Shown in pieces: positions 45,420 to 54,371 of a DNA stretch of 64,000 bases; position 1 is the stretch's first letter, and every line of letters starts with the position of its first letter. The notes under the pieces are model-generated. The model was not told the DNA's origin and ran no database searches. It saw only the letters and a list, made by a program, of their open reading frames with translations. Source of the DNA: an uncultured Chlorobiota bacterium (GTDB lineage: Bacteria; Bacteroidota; Ignavibacteria; UBA10030; UBA6906); assembly GCA_900696645.1 (NCBI GenBank), contig CAADGV010000007.1, positions 310,001 to 374,000 on the forward strand, in the 5' to 3' direction. The translations under genes and the position numbers were made by a program.

Positions 45420-46151
45420 TTATACAAGCGCAGCAGAAGTGTCGGCGATTTCTTCAGAAACAATGATGCGCCCGCACCGTTCACACGTGTACAAACGCTT
45501 GTTCTGTTTCAATTCAAGGACTTTCTGTGGCGGAACTGCGGTATAGCAGCCCCCGCATGAGCCGCGCTTAATGGGCACGACGGCCCGGCCATTCTTGGCC
45601 TTCCTGATGCGCTCGTACATGGCCAGATCTGCTTTGGCGACACGGACAACAACTTTTTCCCGTTCGTGCTTGAATTTCAGTTCTTCTTCCTCGGTATTCT
45701 TCGATACCTCGGCCAATTCGGCCTTCTTTTCTTCAAGCAGGGCTTGCGACTCTTCGAGCTCTTTCTTTCCGGTCTCGATATCGGTACGCGCAATGGTCGC
45801 CTTATTTTCCAGTGCGCTCATTTCCTTCTCCAGTTTGGCGATGGTTTCAGCGGCCTGGTCCATTTCGCGTGTTAATGCGTCGTATTCTTTATTGTTGCGA
45901 ACCTGGAACTGCTGCATTTTGTATTTTTCGATCTTCTCCCTGAGAGAGATGATTTCTGAATCCGCATTGTTCCGTTGCGAGAAGGCTCCGCGCATTGTTT
46001 CCTCAAGCAACGCAAGTTGTTCCTGCAACGCGGCAATCTTCTCCTCGAGTTTCCTCACCTCGCCGGGAAGGTCGCCTTTCATATCCTCGATTTCGTCGAG
46101 GTTACTGTCGATGAGTTGCAAGGTGTACAGCGTTCGTAACTTGTTCTCCAA
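45420..46151 (-). CDS. Coiled-coil protein with C-terminal zinc ribbon
   Basis: 243 aa. Residues 1-170 are a long coiled coil (KLEEKIAALQEQLALLEET and similar). The C-terminus has CGGCYTAVPPQKVLEL and LYTCERCGRIIV, two CxxC pairs making a C4 zinc ribbon. This is the widespread CT398/DUF-type zinc-ribbon protein, often linked to nif3-like genes, as here with an 18-base gap. Nucleic-acid or translation roles are suggested for the family but unproven. Confidence 0.88.
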   Translation of the reverse strand: MENKLRTLYTLQLIDSNLDEIEDMKGDLPGEVRKLEEKIAALQEQLALLEETMRGAFSQRNNADSEIISLREKIEKYKMQQFQVRNNKEYDALTREMDQAAETIAKLEKEMSALENKATIARTDIETGKKELEESQALLEEKKAELAEVSKNTEEEELKFKHEREKVVVRVAKADLAMYERIRKAKNGRAVVPIKRGSCGGCYTAVPPQKVLELKQNKRLYTCERCGRIIVSEEIADTSAALV

Positions 46152-46169
46152 AGTTGTCTCCCAATAAGT

Positions 46170-47276
46170 CTAAAAATAAGAAACCGGGTTGGTTGTGATG
46201 TGTGTTGCTGCGACAGGGAGGGTGATTCCCTTCGCGTGAAATTCGTGTTTCAGCCTCTTCACCACCGCATCGACGACGGGACGTTCAGTCTCATAATGTC
46301 CGGCATCAATCAGGAGAATATTTCCGTGTGCATGGTGGAAGTCGTGATACTTGACATCAGCCGTGATGAACGCGTCCGCCCCGCGTGCAACAGCAGCATC
46401 TGCCAACTCGGCGCCGCTTCCGCCACACGCGGCAACCGAACGGATCATTGTATTGTTCGACCCGCCTCGCCGCAATCCGCCGACCTTGAGTCGCTTCTTG
46501 ACGAATTCAAGGAATGCACGTACGCGCATCGGGCGTTTCAGCGTTCCTACTATTCCCATCCCGAACTCACTGCTTACGTTGTCGAGCGGGTAAAGATCGT
46601 ACGCAACCTCCTCATACGGATGAGCCTCGCGTAGCGCTGTCACAACTTTCGGTACATCCCACTGGTTCACGACCATTTCAAGACGGATTTCCGTTGTGTT
46701 TTCCAGTCTTCCCTTGGCTCCAATTGCGGGCGACGTGTTCTCATTTCCCCTGAACGATCCTCTTCCCGCAGTCCCGAAGGAACAATGGTCATAGTTGCCG
46801 ATGACACCGGCTCCAGCCATTGCCATTGCATTGCGTACAGCATCGACATGTTGCTCGGGCACGAACGTGACGATCTTCTTCTGCACGCGATACGTTGTGT
46901 GCAGGAACTCCACGTTTTGCAGCTCAAGCGCTTCGGCAATTGCAAAACTCGTTCCGCCTCGTGTAAAATCAAGATTCGTGTGTGCCGCGTACAGATTGAT
47001 GTTCCGTTCAACCAACGCCCTGATGCACCTGCCGACCTCATCCTGCGTCGTAATGGATCTTGGCGGTCTGAACAACAAGGGATGGTGACTGACAATGAGA
47101 TTCGCCTTGCGTCGTGCTGCCTCGGCAACAACGTTCGGCGTTACATCAAGGCTAACGAGGATTCCCTTTACCGCGGCGTTCATATCACCAATCTGCAGGC
47201 CGATGTTGTCCTTCTCCCAGGCAATATCCGGAGGAGCCCACGAGGAAATCAGTCTATGAACGTCGTTTACTGTCAT
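46170..47276 (-). CDS. Nif3-like dinuclear metal protein
   Basis: 368 codons from ATG 47276; the frame extends to 47327 but those codons cross a terminator. Metal-ligand segments are IVSHHPLLFRP, YAAHTNLDF, and near the C-terminus TADVKYHDFHHAHG with IDAGHYETE. A PII-like insert (about residues 125-230, with VTFVPEQHVDAVRNAM) makes this the long form. It forms hexamers with two metals per subunit. The physiological substrate is unknown; GTP cyclohydrolase annotations are weakly supported. Confidence 0.92.
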   Translation of the reverse strand: MTVNDVHRLISSWAPPDIAWEKDNIGLQIGDMNAAVKGILVSLDVTPNVVAEAARRKANLIVSHHPLLFRPPRSITTQDEVGRCIRALVERNINLYAAHTNLDFTRGGTSFAIAEALELQNVEFLHTTYRVQKKIVTFVPEQHVDAVRNAMAMAGAGVIGNYDHCSFGTAGRGSFRGNENTSPAIGAKGRLENTTEIRLEMVVNQWDVPKVVTALREAHPYEEVAYDLYPLDNVSSEFGMGIVGTLKRPMRVRAFLEFVKKRLKVGGLRRGGSNNTMIRSVAACGGSGAELADAAVARGADAFITADVKYHDFHHAHGNILLIDAGHYETERPVVDAVVKRLKHEFHAKGITLPVAATHITTNPVSYF

Positions 47277-47294
47277 GAACGGGGAGCCCTTTGA

Positions 47295-47329
47295 CAAAAA
47301 AAGTGTCCCGCTTTTTGGGCGGGACACTT
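47295..47329 (-). terminator. Strong Rho-independent terminator
   Basis: Perfect 11-bp stem AAGTGTCCCGC (47301-47311) with GCGGGACACTT (47319-47329), 7-base loop, then seven T on the minus strand. It directly follows a tiny ORF and precedes nif3. Confidence 0.93.
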
Positions 47330-47333
47330 CTCT

Positions 47334-47426
47334 CTAACTTCTTAAGTGTCGAACGAGGTATTTTTTGATCGCCTTTTGCCGCGGCATGTTACGCATCATT
47401 ACCTGTATTGGGAATCTCTGAACCAT
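47334..47426 (-). CDS. Tiny basic ORF (30 aa) with own promoter and terminator, or small RNA
   Basis: ATG 47426 to TAG 47334 gives a strongly basic 30-residue peptide starting MVQRFPIQVMMRNMPRQK and ending KKYLVRHLRS. A promoter sits right before it and a strong terminator starts five bases after the stop, so the locus makes an RNA of about 140 nt. No ribosome site is visible and the predicted start of transcription is within about 10 bases of the ATG, so translation would be nearly leaderless. It could equally be a small RNA. It does not match ribosomal L34 or L36. Confidence 0.45.
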   Translation of the reverse strand: MVQRFPIQVMMRNMPRQKAIKKYLVRHLRS

Positions 47427-47438
47427 TTTTCTCGACCT

Positions 47439-47467
47439 AATATAGAGATTGAGGGGACGAGATGCAA
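47439..47467 (-). promoter_or_regulatory. Sigma-70-type promoter for the tiny transcription unit
   Basis: On the minus strand TTGCAT (47467-47462) and TATATT (47444-47439) are separated by exactly 17 bases. Transcription would start near 47432. Confidence 0.6.
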
Positions 47468-47492
47468 GCCTGTTACATGATGCGCGTTCCCG

Positions 47493-48167
47493 TTACTGTG
47501 TCGAGCTTTTCAGGAATTCCACTTTGTCGTAATTGATGTCACGAAGCTTGTTAATCTCCTTCTCGACGATGGCAATATTGTTGTCGAGGTCCTGAACCAT
47601 CTTCTTCTCCTGCGGAATGAGTTGCTGCCTCAACAGGATGTCTGTGGAAATCTTGATCGCGGCCAACGGGTTGTTGAATTCATGGCAAACAGTGACGACG
47701 AGTTCTTTGATGGCATCTGTTCGTTTCTTTGCAATCAACTCAGCTTTTTGTTGCTCGGCGATTTTCCTTTTGAGATATACACGTTCAAGGCTGTTAACGA
47801 TGGTACGGGGAAGAACGGTGTCCATCGCTTCATCTTTGATCACATAATCTTCGACGCCGTACTTCATGACTTCAATGGCAAGCCGAAAGTCTTTGTTGGA
47901 TGTCAGAAAAACGATGGGAGTGTCAATCTGCTGCTCGCGGATTTCCCGCGTGACTTCGAGGCCGCTCTTTTCCGGCAGGTAGTAATCGATGATAATAATC
48001 TCGAGGGAAGGGTTACTCTTTAGCTCAGCAAGCGCTGATTGGCCGTCATGCTTCCAGATAACATTGAACTTCTTCCCCTGATATTTCGATAACAGGTGGT
48101 GTGCTACGGCCATATAACTTGTATCATTATCGACGAACAGGACGTTGACGGTTGCGGGCGTTTCCAT
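47493..48167 (-). CDS. Receiver fused to a histidine-kinase dimerisation domain without ATPase
   Basis: 224 aa. The receiver (about 8-125) has D61 as phosphoacceptor and K111. Helices then lead to a HisKA-type segment with H162 in VCHEFNNPLAAIKISTDILLR. The protein ends about 60 residues later with no N, G1 or G2 box, so it cannot bind ATP as a kinase. The stop at 47493 is clean and no ATPase remnant follows. It may act as a phosphotransfer or phosphatase-like module or pair with a separate kinase. Confidence 0.85.
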   Translation of the reverse strand: METPATVNVLFVDNDTSYMAVAHHLLSKYQGKKFNVIWKHDGQSALAELKSNPSLEIIIIDYYLPEKSGLEVTREIREQQIDTPIVFLTSNKDFRLAIEVMKYGVEDYVIKDEAMDTVLPRTIVNSLERVYLKRKIAEQQKAELIAKKRTDAIKELVVTVCHEFNNPLAAIKISTDILLRQQLIPQEKKMVQDLDNNIAIVEKEINKLRDINYDKVEFLKSSTQ

Positions 48168-48479
48168 TGCGAGATGTTTCGGTGTTTGAGATGTCAGTTA
48201 TTCAAGTATACCATAACTTGTTCTGATTTGCAACGAACCACCTGATCTTCTGCCAAACCGGTGACAGCAGTCATCGCAAGCTGTTCCGACAGCACCGTTC
48301 ATCGAATACGGATGTTGTTTGGTGATGCCTCGGCAAATTCGAGCCGAGAAGCGGTTGATTTTCTTTGATTCTTTGGGTATCATCATTCGTATTGATTTTC
48401 CCGGTTGCAGAGTGCATTCCTGCGACGCGACAGTGTGTGTGGGCGACAACGGATACCTACAAATCTTAAGGTCAAATGA
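48168..48479. promoter_or_regulatory. Divergent intergenic region with two promoters
   Basis: 312 bases without a gene. Minus strand: TTGCAA (48233-48228), 17-base spacer, TATACT (48210-48205) reads into the receiver-HisKA gene. Plus strand: TTGATT (48355-48360), 17-base spacer, TATCAT (48378-48383) reads into the single-domain response regulator. A 6-bp inverted repeat CTCGGC/GCCGAG (48329-48348) lies just before the plus-strand -35 box and may be an operator. Both promoters are visual matches. Confidence 0.5.
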
Positions 48480-48848
48480 ATGGCTGAAAAGCGAAGAATT
48501 CTCGTGGTTGATGATGAGGATGCATTACGAACGGTGCTCAGCGCCGAACTCAACAGCGAGGGCTACGAAGTCGGAACCGCCGCCGATGGGATGGAAGCGC
48601 TTGATGAATTGCAAAAAGGGGCATATGATCTGGTACTTCTTGATATCAAAATGCCGAACATGAACGGTTTCGAAGTGTTGAAAGTGATCAAGGAGAGACA
48701 TGCAGGCACAAAAGTCATCATGCTCACGGGTTTTGCAGACTTGAAGAATGCCATAGAATCCAAGAAACTCGGTGCCGAAGATTTCGTCAGCAAGCCGTAT
48801 GATCTTGTTGACCTTCTTACCACCATTGACCGCGTGATGAGTGAGTAG
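48480..48848 (+). CDS. Single-domain response regulator
   Basis: 122 aa, receiver only. Acidic pocket DDED (11-14), phosphoacceptor D55 (LLDIKMP), Thr in MLTGFAD and Lys in SKPYDL are all present. With no output domain it works by protein contact, as CheY or Spo0F do. It lies 31 bases before the NtrC-type gene, and the two receivers share the DIKMP and KPYD segments, so a phosphorelay or cross-regulation is plausible. Confidence 0.93.
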   Translation: MAEKRRILVVDDEDALRTVLSAELNSEGYEVGTAADGMEALDELQKGAYDLVLLDIKMPNMNGFEVLKVIKERHAGTKVIMLTGFADLKNAIESKKLGAEDFVSKPYDLVDLLTTIDRVMSE

Positions 48849-48879
48849 TTCCCCTTGTTGTTCCTGCTGAAGGCCTGCC

Positions 48880-50262
48880 ATGGCGAAGAAGTACAATCTG
48901 CTCATTGTCGATGACGAAGAATACCTTCGCACGCTTCTCGAAAACGAGCTTGGCGACTCCGATGAATTCACGGTCGATACCGCCGCCGACGGAAGCCAGG
49001 CAATCAACAAGATCCAGCAAAAAGTCTATGATGTTCTCCTGCTCGACATAAAAATGCCGCGGGTAAGCGGCATCGAAGTGCTGCAGTTCGTTCAGGAATA
49101 CTCGCCTACCACCCAGGTTATCATCCTCACCAACTACGCCGATATCAAAACCGCCATCCAGACTATCAAGATGGGGGCGTACGATTTTCTCGCAAAGCCG
49201 TATGATATCGACGAACTCTTCAACACTATCCACCGCGCAATTGAACGGAAAGAACTCTTCATCGACAACAAGTTGATGAAAAGCGAACTTGTCCGGAAGG
49301 GAGGGGCGAACGAACTGATCGGGCAGAGTCCCGCCTTCCTCAGAATGATCGAAAGCGCCGAACGGTTTGCGAACAGCGACTCGTTCGTTTTGATTCAGGG
49401 GGCGAGCGGAACTGGAAAGGAACTTATTGCCAGCTTCGTCCATCGGAAGAGTCCCCGCAACAATCGGCCGTTTGTAGCCGTGAACTGTGCTTCCATTCCG
49501 GATTCGTTGCTGGAGACCGAACTTTTCGGACACGAAAAGGGGGCGTTCACGAACGCCTACACATCGAAGCAGGGATTGGTAGAAGTTGCCAACGGCGGCA
49601 CACTCTTTCTTGACGAAGTTGGAGATATCAGTCCGGCAATCCAGCCGAAGCTTCTGCGCTTTCTTGAAAGCGGCGAGTTCCGTCGGGTGGGAGGGACAAA
49701 TGTGCTTACGGTGGATGTACGCGTTGTCAGTGCTTCAAACAAGGATTTGCGTGAGGAGGTTGCAACCGGACGCTTTCGTGAGGATCTGTTGTACCGCCTG
49801 AATGTTGTAACGCTCCACGTTCCGTCGTTGAAGGAACGCAAAGAAGATATACCGATTCTTGCCGATTACTTTTTGCAGAAGAAGGGAAGACTGAGGGACC
49901 CGAAACGGCTGGCTCCGGCGACAATCGACTTGTTGATGAACTACGACTGGCCAGGCAATGTCCGTGAATTGGAGCACGTACTGGAAGGAGCTGTGCTCCT
50001 TTCCAGCGGAGAGGTTATCGAGCCGTCTGATCTTTCTATGCACATTCAGCGAAGCGACAAGCTCTTTGCATTGTATGAATCCGACAATGCCGGCTCTGAT
50101 TCGTCTCACAAAACAATCCCTCTTGAAGAACTTGAACGGCGGCATATTGAGCAAACGCTCAGGCGAAACAATCTGAACAGAAGTAAAACCGCTGCCGAGC
50201 TCGGCATCGCCAAAAAAACCCTCTACCTCAAGCTCAAAAAATACGGCTTCAGCGACGAGTGA
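48880..50262 (+). CDS. NtrC-family sigma-54 response regulator with GAFTNA variant
   Basis: 460 aa. Receiver (1-125; D56, K107), AAA+ domain (about 145-385; Walker A GASGTGKE at 174-181, LDEVGDI), and a Fis-type helix-turn-helix (about 418-457; RSKTAAELGIAKKTLYLKL). The loop that contacts sigma-54 reads GAFTNA at 221-226 instead of GAFTGA; the essential Thr is kept. The activator in the GTPase cassette has the standard loop, so the change is specific to this gene. Its partner kinase is not adjacent. Confidence 0.93.
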   Translation: MAKKYNLLIVDDEEYLRTLLENELGDSDEFTVDTAADGSQAINKIQQKVYDVLLLDIKMPRVSGIEVLQFVQEYSPTTQVIILTNYADIKTAIQTIKMGAYDFLAKPYDIDELFNTIHRAIERKELFIDNKLMKSELVRKGGANELIGQSPAFLRMIESAERFANSDSFVLIQGASGTGKELIASFVHRKSPRNNRPFVAVNCASIPDSLLETELFGHEKGAFTNAYTSKQGLVEVANGGTLFLDEVGDISPAIQPKLLRFLESGEFRRVGGTNVLTVDVRVVSASNKDLREEVATGRFREDLLYRLNVVTLHVPSLKERKEDIPILADYFLQKKGRLRDPKRLAPATIDLLMNYDWPGNVRELEHVLEGAVLLSSGEVIEPSDLSMHIQRSDKLFALYESDNAGSDSSHKTIPLEELERRHIEQTLRRNNLNRSKTAAELGIAKKTLYLKLKKYGFSDE

Positions 50263-50569
50263 ACTCTGCATTCCTTGCAACTCACGATTCCTCTTAAGGT
50301 CTTCCCCTCTCCAAAAAACCGAACAAGAAGTGCAACATTTTCAAGGTCAAGTCGTCTAACAAGGTGACCAGTACCACATATAACTCTCCTTACGGAAAGC
50401 CGCCGGGTCTGACCAACTTCGGCGGCTTTCTTCCTTTATGAGCCCGCCGGTTCCTTGATTTTTCCATTGATTTTGTGTTCATTTTGTGCAGATTTTATTC
50501 AATTTCTCGCCCTGTGTTGCTTTTTGTGAACAGGGCATTTCTTCATCTTCACATCTTCCAAGGAGTTCT
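50263..50569. other. Intergenic region before the acyl-CoA dehydrogenase
   Basis: 307 bases. It contains the terminator at 50395-50430 and, before it, a weak promoter-like pair CTAACA (50356-50361), 17-base spacer, TATAAC (50379-50384). The last 110 bases are T-rich and probably carry the promoter of the next gene, but I see no convincing boxes. The ribosome site AGGAG is at 50561. Confidence 0.4.
50395..50430 (+). terminator. Rho-independent terminator after the NtrC-type gene
   Basis: GAAAGCCGCCG (50395-50405) and CGGCGGCTTTC (50420-50430) form a perfect 11-bp stem with a 14-base loop; a T-rich tail TTCCTTT follows. Confidence 0.75.
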
Positions 50570-51739
50570 ATGCAGAAGTTTCAGGGAGTAGACTATATGA
50601 ACGTGGATAGCCTTCTTTCTGAAGAAGAGCTTCTTGTTCGCAACACGGTGCGCGAGTTTGTTGACGATAACGTTATTCCGATTATCGAGAAGCATGCCCG
50701 CGCCGGAACATTCCCGATGGATCTTGTTGCGAAGATGGCTGACCTCGGGTTGTTCGGTTCGACACTCCCCGCGAAATACGGCTGCGCCGAAATGAACAAC
50801 GTTGCTTACGGGTTGGTGATGCAGGAACTTGAACGGGGCGATAGTGGTGTTCGCAGCTTTGCTTCCGTGCAAAGCTCGCTGGTGATGTTTCCGATTTTTG
50901 CCTACGGCTCCGAGAAGCAAAAGGACTACTGGCTGCCGCGTCTGGCAAAAGGCGAGGCAATAGGTTGCTTCGGGTTGACCGAACCGGACTTTGGTTCAAA
51001 CCCCGGCGGTATGATAACGCGTGCAGAGGAGACGAGTGATGGCTACGTCCTCAACGGTGCAAAGATGTGGATTACTAACGGCACGCTTGCCGATGTTGCA
51101 GTTGTGTGGGCAAAGTTGGGCGGCGTCGTTCGCGGATTTCTTGTTGAGAAGGGAATGAAAGGATTCTCCGCCCCCGAGATGAAGGGGAAGCATTCGCTTC
51201 GCGCTTCGGTGACTTCGGAGTTGATTCTGCAAGATGTCCATATTCCGAAAGAGAACATTCTGCCGAATGGTGAAGGATTGAAATTGCCGCTGAGTTGTTT
51301 GTCACAAGCGCGGTACGGAATTGCGTGGGGCGCAATCGGTGCGGCGATGGCTTGCTACGATTCTGCATTGAACTACGCAAAAACACGAATTCAGTTCGAC
51401 AAACCGATTGCGTCGTTCCAGTTAACGCAAGAAAAGCTTGTTCATATGCTGAACGAGATTACGAAAGCCCAGCTTCTTTGCTTGCAGCTTGGCAGATTGA
51501 AAGATTCCGGGAAAGTCCGCTTCCAGCAAATCTCTTTTGCAAAACGAAACAACGTCTATCACGCATTGCAAATTGCCCGTGAAGCGCGCAGCATTCTCGG
51601 GGCGAACGGAATTCTTGACGAGTATCCCGTTATGCGGCATGCGGCAAATCTCGAATCCGTAATCACTTACGAAGGGACGCACGAGATGCATACGCTGATT
51701 GTTGGAGAGGATATAACCGGAATTCCTGCATTTGTATAG
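50570..51739 (+). CDS. Acyl-CoA dehydrogenase, glutaryl-CoA dehydrogenase-like
   Basis: 389 aa from ATG 50570 with AGGAG nine bases upstream; the frame is open to 50486 without family sequence. FAD/substrate segments are [16 protein letters not shown] and [17 protein letters not shown]. The catalytic Glu is in [14 protein letters not shown], and the ending [10 protein letters not shown] is close to glutaryl-CoA dehydrogenases. That enzyme converts glutaryl-CoA to crotonyl-CoA in lysine and tryptophan breakdown. The electron acceptor would be ETF. Specificity among glutaryl-CoA and related acids is inferred. Confidence 0.87.
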   Translation: MQKFQGVDYMNVDSLLSEEELLVRNTVREFVDDNVIPIIEKHARAGTFPMDLVAKMADLGLFGSTLPAKYGCAEMNNVAYGLVMQELERGDSGVRSFASVQSSLVMFPIFAYGSEKQKDYWLPRLAKGEAIGCFGLTEPDFGSNPGGMITRAEETSDGYVLNGAKMWITNGTLADVAVVWAKLGGVVRGFLVEKGMKGFSAPEMKGKHSLRASVTSELILQDVHIPKENILPNGEGLKLPLSCLSQARYGIAWGAIGAAMACYDSALNYAKTRIQFDKPIASFQLTQEKLVHMLNEITKAQLLCLQLGRLKDSGKVRFQQISFAKRNNVYHALQIAREARSILGANGILDEYPVMRHAANLESVITYEGTHEMHTLIVGEDITGIPAFV

Positions 51740-51802
51740 GAATGCTTGTGAAGTTCATTTGTAACAATAAACCATTTCAACGATTTCCAATAAAATCCCC
51801 TT

Positions 51803-53266
51803 GTGAAAGATAAAATCCTTTTCGAAGCCCTCACGTACGATGATGTTCTGCTCGTCCCCGCCAAGTCAAACGTTCTGCCGCGTGAAGTCGATATCCGCAC
51901 AAAACTGACCCGCAACATTACGCTCAACGTGCCGCTTGTCAGCGCGGCGATGGATACGGTAACAGAATCCGGAATGGCGATAGCCATGGCGCGGGAAGGA
52001 GGGATTGGCATTCTTCACAAGAACATGTCTATTGCCCGTCAGGCGGAGGAGGTTCTTCTCGTGAAGCGTTCGGAAAGCGGCATGATCCTCGAGCCGGTTA
52101 CTGTTCGAGCGAACCTGAAAGTCCGGGATGTGTTGAAATTGATGAAGAAGTACTCTATTTCAGGCATTCCCGTTGTTGATGGAGGCGGAAAGCTCATTGG
52201 CATTATTACCAACCGCGATCTGAGATTTGAGCCTGACGAAGATGCGCTGGTGGTCGATATCATGACAAAAGACAATCTGGTTACCGCGCCGCAGGGAACA
52301 AGTCTTGAGCAAGCCGAACGAATTCTTCAAAAGCATAAAGTCGAAAAGCTGCCGGTTGTTGACAAGAGCGGCGTGCTGAAGGGTTTGATCACATTCAAAG
52401 ACATCTTGAAGAAGCGGAAACATCCGTACGCTTGCAAAGACAAGCACGGACGCCTGCGTGTCGGGGCCGCCGTCGGAGTAACGGCAGACATTCTCCAGCG
52501 GGTGGCAGAACTTGTGAAATCCGATGTTGACGTGATCGTGATTGATACTGCACACGGCCATTCGCGTGGAGTCATGGATGCTGTAAGCAAGGTCAGAAAA
52601 AAGTTTCCGAAGCTCGACCTGATTGCCGGAAATGTGGGCACTGCCGAAGCAACTCGCGATATGATCAGAGCGGGCGTCGACGCTGTAAAGGTGGGTATCG
52701 GGCCGGGTTCGATATGCACGACGCGGGTTGTTGCAGGCGTGGGCATTCCGCAAGTCTCGGCTATCATGGCTTGCGCAAAAGTAGGCGCACGCGCCGGCGT
52801 TCCCGTCATTGCCGACGGCGGTATCAAGCAAACAGGTGATATTGCCAAGGCGATTGCTGCTGGTGCAGATACTGTAATGATTGGCGGGTTGTTCGCGGGA
52901 GTTGATGAAAGCCCCGGGGAGAAAGTTCTCTACGAAGGCCGCAGTTACAAGATCTATCGCGGCATGGGATCGCTTAGCGCAATGAAGGAAGGCAGCAAAG
53001 ATCGCTACTTCCAGGATGCTGAAGATGATATTCAGAAACTTGTTCCCGAAGGTATTGAAGGCCGCGTTCCCTATAAAGGCCCTCTTGAAGATACCATCTA
53101 TCAGATGGTCGGAGGGTTGCGTGCCGCGATGGGTTACTGCGGTTGCGCGACCATCAACGAGATGAAGAAGAACGGCAGATTCGTTCGCATGACTGATGCC
53201 GGGTTGCGTGAAAGTCACCCGCACGACATTGCCATCACCAAAGAAGCCCCGAATTACCACGGATGA
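51803..53266 (+). CDS. guaB: Inosine-5'-monophosphate dehydrogenase
   Basis: 487 aa from GTG 51803 (the ATG-less start matches the family: [15 protein letters not shown] follows directly). Two CBS domains occupy about 95-205. The catalytic loop is GPGSICTTR with C305, and the flap [15 protein letters not shown] is present. It oxidises IMP to XMP with NAD+, the committed step to GMP. It is followed by a peptidase gene after 10 bases. Confidence 0.97.
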   Translation: MKDKILFEALTYDDVLLVPAKSNVLPREVDIRTKLTRNITLNVPLVSAAMDTVTESGMAIAMAREGGIGILHKNMSIARQAEEVLLVKRSESGMILEPVTVRANLKVRDVLKLMKKYSISGIPVVDGGGKLIGIITNRDLRFEPDEDALVVDIMTKDNLVTAPQGTSLEQAERILQKHKVEKLPVVDKSGVLKGLITFKDILKKRKHPYACKDKHGRLRVGAAVGVTADILQRVAELVKSDVDVIVIDTAHGHSRGVMDAVSKVRKKFPKLDLIAGNVGTAEATRDMIRAGVDAVKVGIGPGSICTTRVVAGVGIPQVSAIMACAKVGARAGVPVIADGGIKQTGDIAKAIAAGADTVMIGGLFAGVDESPGEKVLYEGRSYKIYRGMGSLSAMKEGSKDRYFQDAEDDIQKLVPEGIEGRVPYKGPLEDTIYQMVGGLRAAMGYCGCATINEMKKNGRFVRMTDAGLRESHPHDIAITKEAPNYHG

Positions 53267-53276
53267 TCTCGTTCAA

Positions 53277-54350
53277 ATGACACACAACAGAATTGCGCGT
53301 GTCCGTCATGAAATGCGGGAGAAAGGGCTGGCTGCGCTCATTGTCTCATCGCTTCCGCACATCCGTTACCTGACGGGGTTTACCGGATCCAACGCCCTCC
53401 TCATCATCACTCAGAGATCTTCGGCATTTCTCTCGGATGTACGCTACACACTGCAAGCCGGCAAGGAAGTGAAAGGCTGCAAGCGTATCATCATCACTCA
53501 AATAGGATTGTACGAAGAAGCAGCCGCACGCGAGTTGTTGAGCGGTTCCGGAAAAACGGGATTCGAATCCAACCAAATCACCTACGCGCAATACAGGGTT
53601 CTGCGAAGACTCTTTCCTGAAACCTCGTTTGCCTCAACGGCCGATATTGTCGAGAACGTGATGTTGGTAAAGGATGAGATGGAGATTGAGAGTATTCGCC
53701 GCGCTGCGAAAATCTCCGACAAGGTTTTTCACGAAGTGCTGGACAAGATCCGGCCCGGTGTGACAGAGTTGGAGGTAGCGGCAGAGATTTCTTTTCTTCA
53801 CAAGCGCTACGGCGCGCAACGCGATGCGTTTGAGATTATTGTTGCCAGCGGCATCCGCGGGGCGTTTCCTCATGCCCGCGCAAGCAGGAAAAAAATCCGT
53901 TCCGGCGAATTTGTGACTCTCGATTTCGGGTGTGTGATTGATGGATACAACTCGGACATTACCAGAACTGTTGCAGTCGGCACTGTGAGTTCCCGTGCAA
54001 AAAGAATATACCAGGTCGTGAAGGATGCACAACAGGAGGCGATCGATGCAGCCCGAGGCTCGATGTGGGCGAAAGACCTTGATGCAATCGCCCGCAAGCG
54101 CATTGAGCGGGGCGGGCTCGGCAAGTATTTCAATCACTCACTCGGTCACGGACTTGGTTTGCAGGTTCACGAGCGGCCGAAAGTGTCACAACTTAGCAAA
54201 GAACGATTGCGCAGCGGCAGCGTCATTACCATTGAGCCGGGCGTGTACGTGCCCGACTTCGGCGGGGTTCGTATTGAAGACGATGTGTTGTTGAATGATG
54301 CCGGCTGTCAAGTTCTCAACGGAGCTCCGAAAGAGCTTATCACCTTGTAG
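53277..54350 (+). CDS. M24 family aminopeptidase (Xaa-Pro type)
   Basis: 357 aa from ATG 53277; the longer open frame overlaps guaB. A creatinase-like N-terminal domain (1-120; HIRYLTGFTGSNALLII) precedes the pita-bread catalytic domain. Its metal ligands are visible as LDFGCVIDGYNSDITRT (two Asp), GHGLGLQVHE (His), ITIEPGVY (Glu) and GVRIEDDV (Glu). The spacing fits PepQ/PepP-like enzymes that cut before or after proline. Confidence 0.92.
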   Translation: MTHNRIARVRHEMREKGLAALIVSSLPHIRYLTGFTGSNALLIITQRSSAFLSDVRYTLQAGKEVKGCKRIIITQIGLYEEAAARELLSGSGKTGFESNQITYAQYRVLRRLFPETSFASTADIVENVMLVKDEMEIESIRRAAKISDKVFHEVLDKIRPGVTELEVAAEISFLHKRYGAQRDAFEIIVASGIRGAFPHARASRKKIRSGEFVTLDFGCVIDGYNSDITRTVAVGTVSSRAKRIYQVVKDAQQEAIDAARGSMWAKDLDAIARKRIERGGLGKYFNHSLGHGLGLQVHERPKVSQLSKERLRSGSVITIEPGVYVPDFGGVRIEDDVLLNDAGCQVLNGAPKELITL

Positions 54351-54371
54351 GATTTTAGCTTATTTCCAGGA

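Noticed and set aside
47277-47327. N-terminal extension of the Nif3 protein
   Set aside because: These codons cross a strong terminator hairpin.
47334-47426. Tiny ORF as ribosomal protein L34 or L36
   Set aside because: The sequence lacks the L34 KRTFQPS start and the L36 Cys/His zinc ligands.
52160-53260. 366-codon minus-strand ORF over guaB
   Set aside because: It lies wholly inside a fully conserved guaB; codon-bias shadow.
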